Program-made: the position numbers and the translations under genes
Assembly (NCBI RefSeq): GCF_021155765.1
Contig: NC_060109.1
Location: 5,543,001-5,607,000, forward strand
Direction of reading: 5' to 3'
Length of the DNA stretch: 64,000 nt
From: Diprion similis
Lineage: Eukaryota; Arthropoda; Insecta; Hymenoptera; Diprionidae
In this document: in pieces, positions 21,223 to 33,949 of the stretch
Position numbering within the stretch: position 1 is the stretch's first letter
Layout: every line of letters begins with the position of its first letter
Notes under the pieces: model-generated
What the model was told of the DNA's origin: nothing
The model's database searches: none
Seen by the model: the letters and a program-made list of their open reading frames with translations, nothing else

Positions 21223-23227
21223 TGTGACGTGGCGGGTCTACCAGCCCGTCACCGACCCGCACCTCCACTCCCAGGCGGCCGTGTCAAGCGCTCTTAAAGA
21301 GCAAGGGAGAGTCCTGCCGTGCCGCAAATGAACAACCAGAGTTAGCTTTAAGATTTATGTATTGTTGCTAATGCTTTGTGTTACTCCCCCAACCCATTCT
21401 CTGAGGTGACCGCCACTGCCGCCGCCAATGCCGACGCCATCCAACGACCACCCTGCGCTGCCGTCGCGGGAAACGCGGAGGGACCACAGGACGACCGGCG
21501 CGGAGTTCGAAGCCCCGGACCCAGTAGTCGCGCTGTTGCTTGCTCGGACCTCGATGCCGTCAAGGACATGCTGCCGCTACCGCCCAGGGGTCGAGTTGCC
21601 TCCACCTGAGCCTCCGACAAGACCGGCCTTGCCACCCGGCACCCACAAATAACCGGACTCAGTCTCCCCCTGGGCTCGCCGATGCCGACCGGACATTTCC
21701 GCCTTCGCCAGACCACCCTCGCAACACGCAGCACAGCGCGGCGAACAGACCGGCTGCCTAGGCTCCCGCCGGTCTCTCGCCAATCTACCTATCATCCCCT
21801 CCCGTAGCGCCACCGCGGGATCGCGATCGCCGAGGGCCGGCGGCCACCTCACTCTCCCTTGTGCTGCGCGATTGAAAACCTCGTAACGCATCGTAGTGTA
21901 TAATCGTTCTACAAGTATATCGAAATATTGAAGTCGAGTCAGTTTTGTTGGCTGTTTTCTGCGTCTCTGCCGAGGAGGAACCGTTGCCGTTTTTGTTTCG
22001 TGAAGAACCGGACGTTGTTTGCCGTAAAAGGTAGGCTGTCGCTATCCCGAATCTCGCTGGCTGTAGATTCTCAACGGCCTCAGGCCATTTTTCCTTTTTG
22101 CAACAGGTTGCCGGCCGGCTTCGGTCGGCCATTTTGTGTGAAAGCCCGCGAGCCTCGTGGTAGCTAAGCTTCTCTAATTGATTAAATTACTGTTCTTGGT
22201 TGCTATTCTTATTTTATAATTAATATTATATGCTCTGGTTGTTCATTCGGTAATTTTTTGCCGCTTTATTGTAACGCATAATTTGTAATCGATCGTGTAC
22301 CGTGCCGCTTCCCGGCCGCGTACCGAGTACGTGAGTGTGAGAGAGGGAGAGAATCTGTGAGTGAGTGTGTGCACCCGTGCCGTCGTTGCCGAGCGTAACT
22401 ACCACCGTCAAGCAGCGACAGGCGACCGTGCCGATAATATAGAAAAAGTGAAGGAGGATTACCTCGTGTTTGTGAAACCGTTAGATTATTAGCAAGCTTG
22501 TTTCTAGAATTGTTCCGCCTTGGTTTGAGATTTGAAATTGTTAACGAACTTGCTTCACCACGAATCCGTAGTCGCATGAGCTATTGAATTGCTACTGATT
22601 TTATGCCGCTTATTATTCGCTTATCTTGGTCGCTTGCCGCTCGTCACTTCTAGCTTATACTGCTTGATTTTGCCGTGTTCTATTGATTTGTTTAATTTTG
22701 TTGCTGTGTTATATTGTATGCTATGGTGTTTTATTTTGATTTATTTGGAATTGTATCGAAGCGTACCGCCACCGATAAGACCGCTTGCCGTGTAAATAAC
22801 TATTTTGTTGCCTTCTGCCTTGCCGTAACGGCATTAGCTGTTAATAAACGCTGGTAATTACATCTATAATCATTCGATTATCACATATACTATTTCACCT
22901 CCGCGCCCACGTTCCCCTCACCGCTAGCTAGTCGGCTGTTTTTGTGTGTGCTTGCCCCTGCTATAGTTTCGTTTGAGATTTGGTGGTGTGAGTTAGGTTC
23001 GCCGTTCGAGTCGGCGAACGAATGTTATTGGACGGTAAATTTTGAATCTGGTAAGAGTGTATTCTCTTACGGCTCTCTCGAGCCTGGCGCCCAACACCTG
23101 TTCTGCAGTGCCGTCAATCTTTATTCTTTTTCCATCTTTCTATTGCCGTGTTGGTCAACGCCATTTTTGTAAACGAGCCTCTGTGCCGACCCCGCTTTCC
23201 CCCGGGTGAAGCAAAAAGCCCGTTACA
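21223..23227 (+). repeat. Gypsy-A 3' LTR
   Basis: 2005 bp, the partner of 11527-13531, and equal in length. It is followed by ATAT at 23228-23231, the target duplication, and then by the remainder of the Gypsy-B LTR. Confidence 0.95.
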
Positions 23228-23477
23228 ATATATATATATATATATATGTCGTGACGAAAGGGTCTTCGCCGATTCTGAACACTTTCCAAATTATAATGAA
23301 AAAACGAATCTCTCACACCCTTTTCGCAAAAATACGTGTTTTTACTTATCTAGTCGACGGAGGAGTGAGCGAGGTTTGGTCACGGCGGAAATTATCGACG
23401 TACAGATCTGAGGTCGAATTTGTTTGGTCAATAACCCGGTCGAATAACTTTTGAGGCGGGCTTATTTGAATGGTACA
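23228..23477 (-). repeat. Gypsy-B 3' LTR, inner part
   Basis: Continues the LTR interrupted at 8830. It matches 48235-48475 with few changes (for example GAATGGTACA versus GAATAGTACA). On the minus strand it begins TGTACC. Confidence 0.9.
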
Positions 23478-23488
23478 TCCCCCCCCTT
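23478..23488 (-). promoter_or_regulatory. Gypsy-B polypurine tract
   Basis: On the minus strand AAGGGGGGGGA directly precedes the TGTACC start of the 3' LTR, the position expected for priming plus-strand synthesis. Confidence 0.75.
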
Positions 23489-23938
23489 GATTAGGATATG
23501 GCCCTTTGCTAAAAAAAAAAACCCTAATATGCCATTCCTAATCATTAACGTTCCATCATTTAAACATACATACTATTTGGCTGATTCATTAATTAATTAT
23601 CTTAAAAAATAAACAGGTTTTCTTATATAAATTAGAATACATATTTTTGGGACTTGAAAGCCACCGTAGATTACATAAATCATCACAATCGTCAATAATT
23701 TTCTTATTTTACTTTTAAGTCATCAATGTAAATTTCCAACTTTTCGTCACATTTTGGTTATTATCTATACATATAAAACTTTTTTTTTTTTTTCCTAAAC
23801 CTACTCTGAATATTATCGATTTATTTATTTTGTCTTTTTTACATTTAAACCCTAATATCGCAGAATACCAGTATGCCAATAGCAATGTCACATTGTTGTC
23901 GGGTTTGCCGAAGAAACTACGAGTTCGTTTATTCTTTT
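23489..23938 (-). other. Gypsy-B 3' untranslated region
   Basis: AT-rich sequence between the integrase stop and the polypurine tract. I recognise no gene in it. Confidence 0.55.
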
Positions 23939-25941
23939 TTATGTTTCGTTATAATAACGTTTTAAACTACATTGATTATATGTGCCGATGATCTTATTTT
24001 TATCATGTTTGTCACACAACCGATACACATTTTTTGCAACAATTTTTGATATTTGATACGGCCCTTGGTATAAATGAAAAAATTTTTTAGTCACCTTATC
24101 TATGGCATTCGAAATTTGCGGTACTCTTAGTAAGACTAGATCGTTTTCCTGAAAGGTTATTTTAGATATGGATTTTTGGTATTTTGCTCGTTTTTTGCTG
24201 TTTGATTTTAGATTTTTTCGCGCGTTATGGATTCTAAAGTTATCACTTATTGGAACTGCGTTTGGAAAATCTATTAACTCTTTTATTTTAAACTTTGGAT
24301 TTTTATTGAAATGAACTTCATAAGGGGTATATCCGGTACTATGATGTGTTGTTAAATTTAAAATTTCTTCGATTTGTTTTACATATTTTGCCCATTTTGT
24401 GTGTTGTTCCGAACAATACGTTCTGAAAAATCTGCCTAGTTCTCGCATATATCGTTCCGTTGGATTGGATTGTGGATGTCGTATGGATGAATAAATAGTT
24501 TTTATACCTTCTTTTTCTAGTGTTTCTTTCCAGGCTTTTGCAGTAAATTGTGAACCGTTATTGATAAAATTGCCTTTGGTTTACCAAGCTTCGGGAAGTA
24601 ATCTTTAATTAATTTTACTAAACTTATTCTAGTCGTTGTTTTTTGAATTGGATAGAGAGAGACATATTTCGAAAATGCATCCATTACAACTAATAAATAC
24701 TGTACACCTGCCGCAGAAGTTGGAAGAGGTCCATAAAAATCTAGAGTTACGAGTTCTGATGGTTTGGAGGGAATAATCGATTGATATTCACCTTCCATAC
24801 AAATATTGTTATATTTTACACGCTGACATGTGTCGCAATTACGAATTACACTTCTTATGTCCTTGCACATTCCTTTCCAGAAATACAGCTGTTCGAAATA
24901 TTTGCTTGTTTTATATATACCAACATGCGCTAATTGTTCATGGATAATTTTAATTAGCTCTTTGCCTAAATTGATTGGAATAACTAGACGCCAAAAATTA
25001 TGATTGTCCATTTTTTGAATTAGAATATCATTATGTATTTTATAATTAGTATAACTTTCTCCCTTTCCTAAATTTACGCGAATTTTTTCTATTTCAGAAT
25101 CTGCTTTTTGTAAATTTTTTATTTTTTGGAAATGCAATTTTAAAGGTTGTTCCGCAAAAATGTTAAAAACTTTGTTTAATTTTCTATTTTCAGCATTGGC
25201 TTCAGTTAATGTATTACTAGTAATTGCTAAGATAATCAGTTCATTGGAGTTATTGTTTTGAGGCGAGTTGGGAAAATTTCGACTGAAAAAATCTGCGACC
25301 ACATTATCTTTTCCTGGACAATGTTTAGTAGTAAACGAATATTGTTGTAATAAAAGGTTCCATCTTAATAAACGAGAGTTATAATATGAGCTTGACATAA
25401 GAAAAGTTAAAGGTTCGTGATCAGTGTATACGAAGAAATGGGTTGCATAAATGGAGGTCTTGAATTTAATTATGGCATATACTAACGCTAATAATTCAAT
25501 TTCTGTTGTTGTATAGTTACTTTCACATTTGCTTAATCCTCGGCTAACTATGGATATTATCCGTTGGTCATTATCTTTATCATACTGATACAATATACCG
25601 CTGATTCCCAAGTTACTGGCATCAGTTTGAATATAAAAAGGTTGGTCAGCCATATAATGATTTAAAAATACAGATTTTATAAAATTTTGTTTAACGTCAT
25701 TTAAAGCTTTTTGGTGAATGGATGTCCATCTCCAAGGATATTTTTCACTGAGCAATTCTCTAAACGGATTTATTAATTGAGCATGATTCAAGCTAAATTT
25801 TCTGTAATAGTTACAAATTCCTAAAAACTTTTGTAAATTTTTCCGATCTGTTGGTTGTTTGAAGTTAAATATGGCATTCATCTTTTCAGGATCTGGACGG
25901 ATTCCTTCTTTATTAATTATGATTCCCAGAAATTTTACCTG
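23939..25941 (-). pseudogene. Gypsy-B pol, 3' part: RT end, RNase H, integrase
   Basis: The frame resumes after the LINE insertion with the RT connection (KFLGI), then QKFLGICNYYRKF. RNase H follows (TDASNLG, then ATHFFVYTDHEPLTFL). Integrase has a zinc module (H...H...C..C around ICMEGE; CDTCQRV) and the first catalytic region LDFYGPLP. The frame breaks near 24530-24590, where the second DDE aspartate region is out of frame. It continues as a separate frame (24448-23939) carrying the third catalytic region and a C-terminal GPYQI module. Breaks noted and not repaired here. Together with the insertions they make the polyprotein non-functional. Confidence 0.85.
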
Positions 25942-26449
25942 TTCACGGCAAAATACTGGCTGCCAGAAAGAAAAAGACTCTGCAGACTATGCGAAGCAGA
26001 AAAAGAAACATTGGAGCATCTCGCAGGAAGATGCAGAGACATGGAAGGACAACCAGGAAAGATTGAAGATATAATCAGCGAAGATGGTAAAGGATTAAAA
26101 TGGGGAAGACTTTTAAAGAAAAAAAGGGAAGAAAAAGCTAAGAGAGACAGACAGCAATGGGAAAAAGAAGGTAACACCACAGAGGAAGAATAGAATCAAG
26201 GGAAAAGAAAGGCTGAGAAGGAAAGAAAAAAAGAGTAAACACAAAGTACAAATAAACATAGGTGCAATATATAAACAATTAAGAGAATAATCAATAGAGA
26301 TGTGACAAATAAAATAAGATTAGAATAAGTTAGAGATAAGAGGAGGGATGAGGAATTGTGAAGAACAAACAGAGATGGGGAAGATAAAATAGATATATGT
26401 ATATAATGTAACACCATATTGGTATGCAATAAAACACTACTACTACTAG
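25942..26449 (+). mobile_element. 5'-truncated LINE inserted in Gypsy-B RT
   Basis: A plus-strand fragment interrupts the RT region of Gypsy-B. Its first 250 bp encode the end of a LINE ORF2: CRLCEAEKETLEHLAGRC, a CxxC...H...C zinc motif typical of the C-terminus, then a charged tail ending in a stop at 26193. An AT-rich 3' UTR, AATAAA near 26429 and a short CTACTACTA tail follow. The tail resembles that of the larger LINE ending near 57850. No clear target duplication is visible. Confidence 0.75.
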
Positions 26450-27212
26450 ATTTTTCAAACTTTAAGCGAAAATTATAATAAATTAATCTTCCGAATATCA
26501 ACGATAAATGATTTAAATGGTCATCAAACGTCTCTGATGTAATCATTGAATCATCCACGTATGAAGTCAAAAAAGAATTCATATAATCACCTAACGCCAT
26601 GTTCATAGCACGAATGAAACCGCTACCTGCTGTTTTTAATCCAAAAGGTATGCGACAAAAGTGATAAAGCGATGTTCCGTGTAAGAAGGCAGTATATGGT
26701 CTAGATTCTTTATCCATGGGAATTTGCCAGTAACCACTTGACAGATTAGTAGTGCTCATGTACTTTATACCATCATATTTTTGCAAAATCTCATCAATTC
26801 GTGGAGGTGATTCGTTATCAGATTCAATAAATTTATTTAACTGTCGTGCATCTAAACAAACGCGAATTTTCCCGTTTGCCTTTATAATTATTCTCAACGG
26901 ATTTACATATGGACTTTGAAATCTTTCTATGATGCCTTCTTTTAACATGCTTTGGATTTCCTGATCTACTTCGCTTCGATATTTTAACGGTATTGGATAT
27001 GATTTACGTATATACGGCTTGTCCGTGTTCAATTTAATTTTATAACTGTATAAATTCGTACATCCTGGTGATTTTGAGAAAACTTGACGATGTTCAAATA
27101 GTACATTTAGTAAAGCAGATTTTTGATTTCCATCTATGGTCGTGAGCTCCCGCACGGATGATTGAGCTTCCATATAAAATTTTTGATCTTCTGTATTTAG
27201 ATCTTTTATCAA
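26450..27212 (-). pseudogene. Gypsy-B reverse transcriptase, 5' part
   Basis: RT fingers and palm of a Ty3/Gypsy element: IKANGKIRVCLDARQLN, then the STTNLSSGYWQIP block, the FGLKTAGSGF block and a YVDD catalytic box. It stops being Gypsy sequence after LKFEKS, where the LINE begins; the remaining downstream frame is antisense LINE. It is out of frame with the protease segment, the break being close to 27212. Confidence 0.85.
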
Positions 27213-28027
27213 GCTAACGTTAGCAACTTTTGAATAATCTCCGATCTTATTACGTTTTTATCCCCAGTAATAGTTTCACATTCAGTATTATCATTTGTAA
27301 GAAAATTTTCAGTATTCATATTAAAATCATCATTATCATTTGTTACAATATAATCAATTTCATTGTTATTTTCGATAGTTTCCGTATTTTCTTCAAACAA
27401 GTTATTCAGACTATCCTCTTCCTCAATCAATGCTACTTCAATCTTTTGTAAACTATTTATTGTTTTCAGCTCTTGATTTACACAAGATCCAAACTTATCC
27501 ATGAAAACTCCATCAAACGACACATATGCTGAATCCAGCCATCTGTCTTTGATACCAATCTTTTGTTCTCTATAACTAATATCCACATCGTTTTTCATAA
27601 GCCAATCCGCACCTAAAATAATACCGACATTCATGTTCGGTAGAACTAGAAAAATCGTTTCTATATCTAAATCCTGTATACGAAGGTTGAGAAATATTTG
27701 TTTCATTATATTAGTTTGTTTCTTTCCGATAGCCCCTAAAATTTTTATATTCGATATCGGTAATTCACATACATCGAATTTATTTTTGAGTTGCCAATAT
27801 AAATGCTGCGAAATACATGTCACCTGACTACCTGTATCTACACATCCGGAAACCATTTTTTCATATATTTTACACATAATTAACGGACTGTAAGCTTGTT
27901 TGTTGCATTTCGTTTCGATATCACGTTTCTCTCCATCCAAAATATTTATATCTAGATCCGGTACAAAATCCATAAAATCCGAACCCGATGACGGATCGTT
28001 TACCATCGAGTCGGTTACAAGTTTCAA
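27209..28027 (-). pseudogene. Gypsy-B protease region
   Basis: An aspartic protease with active-site DTGSQ and a downstream ILGADWL motif, followed by an acidic Asn/Glu-rich linker. The frame opens -1 relative to gag, just at the gag stop (28024-28026), as expected for a gag-pol frameshift. The first ATG lies 21 nt inside the open frame. This segment is itself open, but it is broken from RT by a frameshift. Confidence 0.8.
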
Positions 28028-28953
28028 TTCCGGATTTGACCCGATGTATGTTGATTATGATTACTGCTAACTCTTTGCTGAGTTGGAAAACCAGGTGGCG
28101 GAACGTAAATATTAGGCATTGTAAGTAGATAGGATATGAGAGTTCTGGATTCTAGTTCCAATTTCCGCCACCAGCCCCCCTATTCCTATAGGCCGGGGCG
28201 ACTGCAGCGCCGCTAGGGAGCAGGGGGGGGAGCGAGGGGGGAGCGAGGGGGGAGCGTGGGTGGCAGGGGGGGGGGGGGGTTCCTGTCGGGTCTTGTTCGG
28301 CAGCGAGAGGCTCTAGGTTAGATAACGCTAGACCACTTGAAAAAATTCCTGGAAATGCTGCCTCTCAGCTCATGCCGATCATAAACGCAGTGGGATAGGG
28401 ACACAAGAAGGAAATTAAAACCAGGCCAGAATATTTGGAAATGTGTTTATGCACAATTATGAACCATCGCAATAACCTTATGCAGAAATTTACCAAGCGG
28501 TTCAGTCTTGGCTAATCGTCGCAGAGTCGGATTCTCACCATCTGGGTGCAATAATTACTGACTGCTGCTACGTTTTCTCAAAAGCCTTTTCCCAAACAAC
28601 CCTTTTCGTCAGGTCCCATAAACACAAATCACCCGGTCAAGAGTCTAGGGATCAGAATTCATCGATATGCCGCTCGAAGCCGCTTTTCGCCAGCCGATTC
28701 TCCCACTGGGTATCTTCAACGTTTTTTTCACCGATAGGGGAGGGGTAGGCGTGTGCAGGCTCAGACGTGATTGACCACAATTTTTATCTTGGAAGCTGCT
28801 GCTGCTGCAGAACGCGAAGACCCCTCCCCCCCCCCCCCCCCCCCCCCCAGGATCCTTCGGCATAAGGGCAACACATCCATTGCAGACTCATCAGTCTTAC
28901 ACAACACGTGAAAGTGAAAAGTTCAGAATATCATCGTCACCAACGTCAAAGTT

Positions 28954-31900
28954 ATGGCCGCCGAAGCATACATGGGACTCGTCGAACAGATGGGGGAGGC
29001 GTACAATTTGTTGCGCGAGCAAACTCCCGGAGAAGGAAGTCACGATGTCTTTAATCAATGGATTGGTATTGGAGTGGCAAATATACAAGTTTTGCGAGAT
29101 ATTCTTCAACAGCCGAGAATGAGTGTGGGGGCGAAACAGCAAATCCAACATAAGATCTCCCTCATACAATCCTGGGTGGCAAAGATCCAGCAGCAACAGC
29201 GGCAGCATGGCCTGGTGACTGGCGGCAATATTGACAGTTCTGCGGGTGTACAGTGGGATGATGTCGATAGCGCTTTTGCTAACCGGATTCGCACCGGCAT
29301 TGTCACCAATCTTGGCCATAAGGATTTGGAGGTCTTTTTGAGCGATGCGCGGCAGATCATCGTCGGAAAATTGAAGCTGGCACAGCGTAATGAGGGGAAT
29401 GTGAAGGTCAACATGATATTGACATGCGAATTTGAACACGTCAAGCATGACGAGGTCGCTGTGGAAGTTAAAAGCTTCAATACATCCAACGTGACGATCC
29501 TCCCATCGAGTGATATAGACGGCTGGTTCGCGGACGCAAAGAACAAACTGCTCGTAAAGGTCGAAGATTTCGAACAATGCGATTCCGGCTGGAGTATGAT
29601 CGAGATTTTAAATATTGCCGTAAATATCAACCGATACCAGCCTCTCGCTGCAGGAGCTTCAACATTCGTTACGCTACCCATGGACATTCAACGCAAGAAG
29701 GCAGTGGTCAACGTCAAAAACGAGGATGAAAGATGTCTTCTGTGGGCCGTTACCGCAGCTCTCCACCCGGTCGACATCAATGTTAGCCAGATGCATAGCT
29801 ATCGCCGATATATTCGAGAGTTGGACTGCACAGGCATCAAATTCCCCGCTACTCTGCATGACGTGGAAAAGTTTGAGAAATTAAATAATTTGCGAATCAA
29901 TGTATATGCAATAGAATCCAAAACTTTTTCGCATCATGCAAAATCCGCAAAAAGCGTCATCGTACCAATTTATTTGAGTAAAAATTTGCATAGCGCAAAC
30001 GTTGACACGATTCATCTTCTAATGCTTGAAAGTAGTAATTGTGCCGAGCATGATATGAATCGCGAATTCACACCAAGATTCCACTTTGCTTGGATCAAAG
30101 ATCTCTCACGATTGGTTAGCAAACAATTGTCTCAACATAATGGCCAACTGTTTTTATGCGACAGATGCCTATGCCACTTCGCTGTGAAACACGCCTACGA
30201 CCACCATCGGCAGGATTGTATTATGTTGAATAAAGTGCGCATGGAATTTCCAAGATCTGAAGATTTAAATTTAAAGTTTAAAAATTTCAAAAACAAAGGC
30301 ACTGTCCCGTTTGTTGTTTACGCCGATCTCGAATGTATATTAAAATCCGAACCTGTAGACGAATTTCAAAACCATAAAACATATGAAATTCAAAAGCATA
30401 TCCCGCACAGTGTAGCATACAACGTACATTGCGCGTACGATGAGACCTTATCTGAGTTTCATGGTAAACGCGGCACCGATTGCATAGATTGGCTCATGCA
30501 GCAGCTTAAAGATTTATCGGTTAAAGTAGAGTCACGAATCAAAAATATAATTCCGATGGAGTCTCTGACCCAAGTGCAACGCGATCGTCACATGCGCGCG
30601 AAAAATTGTCATATCTGCGAAAAGCCGTTTACTCCGGAGGAGAAAAAGTGCCACGATCATTGCCACTTCACGGGTAAATATCGCGGTCCTGCGCATAATC
30701 GGTGTAATTTGAATTTCAGCGAGTCGCATACAATTCCAATAGTTTTCCACAATTTGTCCGGTTACGATTCACATTTTTTGATTAAATCCCTGGCCTTAAA
30801 TTTTCCCGGAGCGGTTACACTGCTACCCATAAATAAGGAAAAATATATATCCTTCACGAAGCAGGTTGATGGGACGATGATGCATTTGAGATTCATCGAT
30901 TCGTTTCGATTTATGGCTAGCAGTATTGATAAACTTTCTTCGTATTTAGGCGATGTCGATAAACGTATAACACGTCAATTTTACAATAATCCCGCGCAGT
31001 TCAGCTTGATGACCCGCAAAGGCGTATTTCCTTACGAATACGTCGATTGTTGGAAGAAACTCGACGAAACTCGATTACCTGCTAAGAATCATTTCTACTC
31101 GCACCTCTGCAATTCGAATATCACAGACGCCGATTATGAGCACGCTAAAAATGTTTGGGAAGAATTCCGTGTAGAGTCTTTGGGGGCCTATTCCGATTTA
31201 TATTTAAAGACTGATGTTTTGTTACTTGCTGATATTTTCGAAAATTTCCGGGTTAGCTGTTTTAAAACATACGATTTGGATCCGTTGCACTACTACACGG
31301 CGCCGGGGCTTGCTTTTGACGCGATGCTTAAACACACAAAGGTGAATTTACAACTTTTCGATGACCCCGAAATGGTTTTATTTATTGAAAGAGGCATTCG
31401 AGGTGGCGTAGCGCAATGTTCTAATCGACACGCTCGCGCCAATAACAGATTTATGGGCAAAGATTTTGATCCGAACAAGGTGGAATCGTATCTTATGTAT
31501 TTCGATGTGAACAATCTTTACGGTGCGGCTATGAGTGCACATTTACCAATCGACTCGTTCGAGTGGGAGCATGATCCTATCGATATAACAACCCATCCGG
31601 ACGATTCGCCGATCGGTTACATCCTGGAGGTCGACTTGGACTATCCTACAGAGCTCCACGAGGAACACAAAGACCTACCTCTCTGTCCGGAGCATTTCAC
31701 GCCGCCAGGTAGTAAAATCCCTAAACTCGCCACCACCCTTCTCCCCAAAACGAAGTATATACTACACTATAGAAATTTAAAGCAATGTCTGAGTTTAGGT
31801 TTGAAATTAGTCAAAGTGTATAGAGTTTTAAAGTTCGCACAATCTCCATGGCTCGAGCCTTACATCACGCTCAACACCAACATGCGCAAACAGTCCAGAA

Positions 31901-32730
31901 ACGAATTTGAGAAAAACTTTTACAAATTGATGAATAACGCTGTGTTTGGTAAGACTATGGAGAATGTGCGAAATCACACGGATGTCAAATTAGTTACAAA
32001 ATGGGAGGAAAGAGGTGGTGCGAGAGCGCTTATCGCTAGAGCAAACTTTCATAGTTGCACCGTATTCGAGACTGATATGGTTATTATAGAAATGAATCGC
32101 GTCAAAGTTTATTTTAATAAACCAATTTATATCGGTGCGGCGATTTTAGACCTATCAAAAATTATTCTGTACGATTTTCATTACAATTATATAAAGCCGA
32201 ATTTTCCCGACAAAAAAGCTAAACTGTTGTACACCGACACGGACAGCCTTATTTACCAATTTAATGTGCCCAACATCTACGATATCGTCAAACGTGATGT
32301 TGACTCAATGTTTGACACCTCGGACTACCCTCCCGACAATGTGTACGGTATTCCGCTTAAGAACAAGAAACGTTTGGGCATAATGAAGGACGAGAACAAC
32401 GGGAAAATTATGACAGAGTTCATTGGGTTGCGCGCGAAGCTGTACACCTTTACAACGATGGGCGAGGATGACGCCGATGGTACGAAAGTAAGCAAACGCG
32501 CAAAGGGTGTCAAGAATTCAACGCTGAACACCATCACGTTTGACGATTATAAGCGCTGCCTGTTGGCTTACAAGGAATTGGCTCGATCGCAATGTCTAAT
32601 TCGTAGCAAAAAACATCAAGTAAGCACTATCGTACAGAAGAAATTGGCTCTGAGTTGGCAAGATGACAAGCGGCAATTGATACCTGGGCAGACCGACAGC
32701 TTACCTTGGGGGTTTGCCGCTGCCCCATAA
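28954..32730 (+). CDS. polB: protein-primed type B DNA polymerase, left copy
   Basis: 1258 residues from an ATG. The 3'-5' exonuclease motifs are present: Exo I D458-x-E460, Exo II N600 and D605 (HNLSGYD) and Exo III Y750-xxx-D754. The polymerase motifs are A DVNNLYG (851-857), B K991-x-x-N994...G999 and C DTDS (1095-1098). The insert expected in protein-primed enzymes lies between A and B. A C402-x2-C405 zinc motif and an HNH/endonuclease VII-like cluster (C552-x2-C555, CHDHCH 566-571, N582-x-C584) precede Exo II. This is the Polinton/Maverick polymerase family, replicating linear DNA from a terminal protein. The frame is intact with every catalytic residue, so it may be active. The first 390 residues are not recognised. 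Confidence 0.93.
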   Translation: MAAEAYMGLVEQMGEAYNLLREQTPGEGSHDVFNQWIGIGVANIQVLRDILQQPRMSVGAKQQIQHKISLIQSWVAKIQQQQRQHGLVTGGNIDSSAGVQWDDVDSAFANRIRTGIVTNLGHKDLEVFLSDARQIIVGKLKLAQRNEGNVKVNMILTCEFEHVKHDEVAVEVKSFNTSNVTILPSSDIDGWFADAKNKLLVKVEDFEQCDSGWSMIEILNIAVNINRYQPLAAGASTFVTLPMDIQRKKAVVNVKNEDERCLLWAVTAALHPVDINVSQMHSYRRYIRELDCTGIKFPATLHDVEKFEKLNNLRINVYAIESKTFSHHAKSAKSVIVPIYLSKNLHSANVDTIHLLMLESSNCAEHDMNREFTPRFHFAWIKDLSRLVSKQLSQHNGQLFLCDRCLCHFAVKHAYDHHRQDCIMLNKVRMEFPRSEDLNLKFKNFKNKGTVPFVVYADLECILKSEPVDEFQNHKTYEIQKHIPHSVAYNVHCAYDETLSEFHGKRGTDCIDWLMQQLKDLSVKVESRIKNIIPMESLTQVQRDRHMRAKNCHICEKPFTPEEKKCHDHCHFTGKYRGPAHNRCNLNFSESHTIPIVFHNLSGYDSHFLIKSLALNFPGAVTLLPINKEKYISFTKQVDGTMMHLRFIDSFRFMASSIDKLSSYLGDVDKRITRQFYNNPAQFSLMTRKGVFPYEYVDCWKKLDETRLPAKNHFYSHLCNSNITDADYEHAKNVWEEFRVESLGAYSDLYLKTDVLLLADIFENFRVSCFKTYDLDPLHYYTAPGLAFDAMLKHTKVNLQLFDDPEMVLFIERGIRGGVAQCSNRHARANNRFMGKDFDPNKVESYLMYFDVNNLYGAAMSAHLPIDSFEWEHDPIDITTHPDDSPIGYILEVDLDYPTELHEEHKDLPLCPEHFTPPGSKIPKLATTLLPKTKYILHYRNLKQCLSLGLKLVKVYRVLKFAQSPWLEPYITLNTNMRKQSRNEFEKNFYKLMNNAVFGKTMENVRNHTDVKLVTKWEERGGARALIARANFHSCTVFETDMVIIEMNRVKVYFNKPIYIGAAILDLSKIILYDFHYNYIKPNFPDKKAKLLYTDTDSLIYQFNVPNIYDIVKRDVDSMFDTSDYPPDNVYGIPLKNKKRLGIMKDENNGKIMTEFIGLRAKLYTFTTMGEDDADGTKVSKRAKGVKNSTLNTITFDDYKRCLLAYKELARSQCLIRSKKHQVSTIVQKKLALSWQDDKRQLIPGQTDSLPWGFAAAP

Positions 32731-32814
32731 GAGTGATCATAGGATTAGCTGTATGTATAAAACTGCCACGAATACTTACGTTCGACACCTTGGACGATCC
32801 TATGTCAAATCATT

Positions 32815-33245
32815 TATTCAAAAATGAAAAAAAGTTTTCAGGTAATGAAAAAAAGTTTTCCGGAAACAAAGATAAGTTTTCAGAAAACAAAATCCCCATT
32901 TGATTAACATGTAAAAAAAGTTTTCCGAATATAACAAAAAGTTTTCCAGAAACGAAAAAAAGTTTTCAGATAACGAAAAAAAGTTATCAGAGAATGAAAA
33001 AAAGTTTTCCGGAAACGAAGAAAAGTTTTCAGAAAACAAAATCCCCATTTGATTAACACGTAAAAAAAGTTTTATAGAAACGAAAAAAAGTTTTCAGAAA
33101 ATGAAAAAAAGTTTTCCGGAAAAGAAGGAAAGTTTTCGGAAAACAATATCCTCATTTGATTAACACGTAAAAAAAGTTTTCCTACTATGAAAAAAGGTTT
33201 TCCAGAGATGAAAAAAAAAGTTTCCAAAAATACACATGTGTATTA
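32815..33245 (-). repeat. AAAGTTTTC minisatellite, left arm
   Basis: Imperfect units of about 21-24 bp with the core AAAAAAGTTTTC(C/A) and GAAA alternate with a longer higher-order unit marked by CCCCATTTGATTAACACG. The same array recurs at 33950-34190 and, mirrored, in the right arm. It yields long phenylalanine-rich ORFs on one strand (FSENFF repeats), which I regard as a by-product. Confidence 0.8.
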
Positions 33246-33388
33246 GCCGGATGGAAAAAAATTCCTTGCATCATTATTATTACTGTTATCACGGATATGA
33301 TCTATATGTATACATGAAAAAGAATTGACGAAATATTTTGTATAACTGTATGTTTTATTGTTATTCTGGAGAATAAATACAAATTATG

Positions 33389-33639
33389 CTACACGTCTGT
33401 TTTATTTATCCAACTGTTGTGTGAACTGTCAAATCCCAACCACGTCTCATGGAGCTGAACCCCACGCTTGCGTAATACTTTTCCCACTAAGTAGCCATTG
33501 GGGTATTTAACGTTACTGAGTTCCTCCTTCTAGAAGCCTCCTCCGATGGGATGATCTTGATAATCGGTAAGTTTGTACGTCGATTGGTATTTTTCAAGTC
33601 GTTCACGGTGAATATTTCCGTTATCCACGTGGGCATAAA
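33389..33639 (-). pseudogene. integrase C-terminus with chromodomain, left arm, outer copy
   Basis: Mirror of 36865-37115. On the minus strand the piece begins WITEIFTVNDL and runs through the linker typical of Polinton integrases. It ends in a chromodomain-like segment (KVLRKRG ... ETWLGFDSSHNSWIN) and a stop. A small deletion shifts the frame before YKLTDYQDHPI, and a TAG interrupts GGFY. Only the C-terminal 80 or so residues survive; the DDE core is absent. It supports the Polinton identity of the element. Confidence 0.75.
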
Positions 33640-33949
33640 CATTAATTGCATAACATCGAATCATTTCACTTAATGCGATGCTACTTACACCGATCATCTG
33701 CTCATGAAAAGTACAAACCCACGCCAACGCTTATCATGTCCAACAGCCTCCCCCCCCCCCCCCCCCTCCCCCGAGACGTGCGGCCGAAATGCAGCGCGGG
33801 AATATGCAGATAAAAATTTATCAAGACACTTTACCAGAAAGGTCTCTACTCGGGAGGTTTTCCCGCCAAACACCGTAAAACTTCGTAACGTGGTTCTGCG
33901 CTGCCCGCCTTTCATCAAGTGATTTCTCCCTCCTAGCCACATTTGATTA

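Larger units (their letters stand above)
11527..23227 (+). mobile_element. Gypsy-A: young, near-intact Ty3/Gypsy retrotransposon
   Basis: An 11.7 kb element with two 2005 bp LTRs (11527-13531 and 21223-23227), TG...CA ends and an ATAT target duplication (11523-11526 and 23228-23231). The order is primer-binding site, leader, gag, pol (protease, RT, RNase H, integrase), a third frame with zinc knuckles, an untranslated tail, a G-rich tract and the 3' LTR. All three frames are open. It inserted exactly at the right edge of transposon X, in the duplicated TATA target. It is much richer in G+C than its surroundings and has a strong excess of the pentamer TGCCG on its sense strand. Confidence 0.95.

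Noticed and set aside
11680..23172. ORFs inside the Gypsy-A LTRs as genes
   Set aside because: They occur identically in both LTRs, are short, overlap on both strands and lack motifs.
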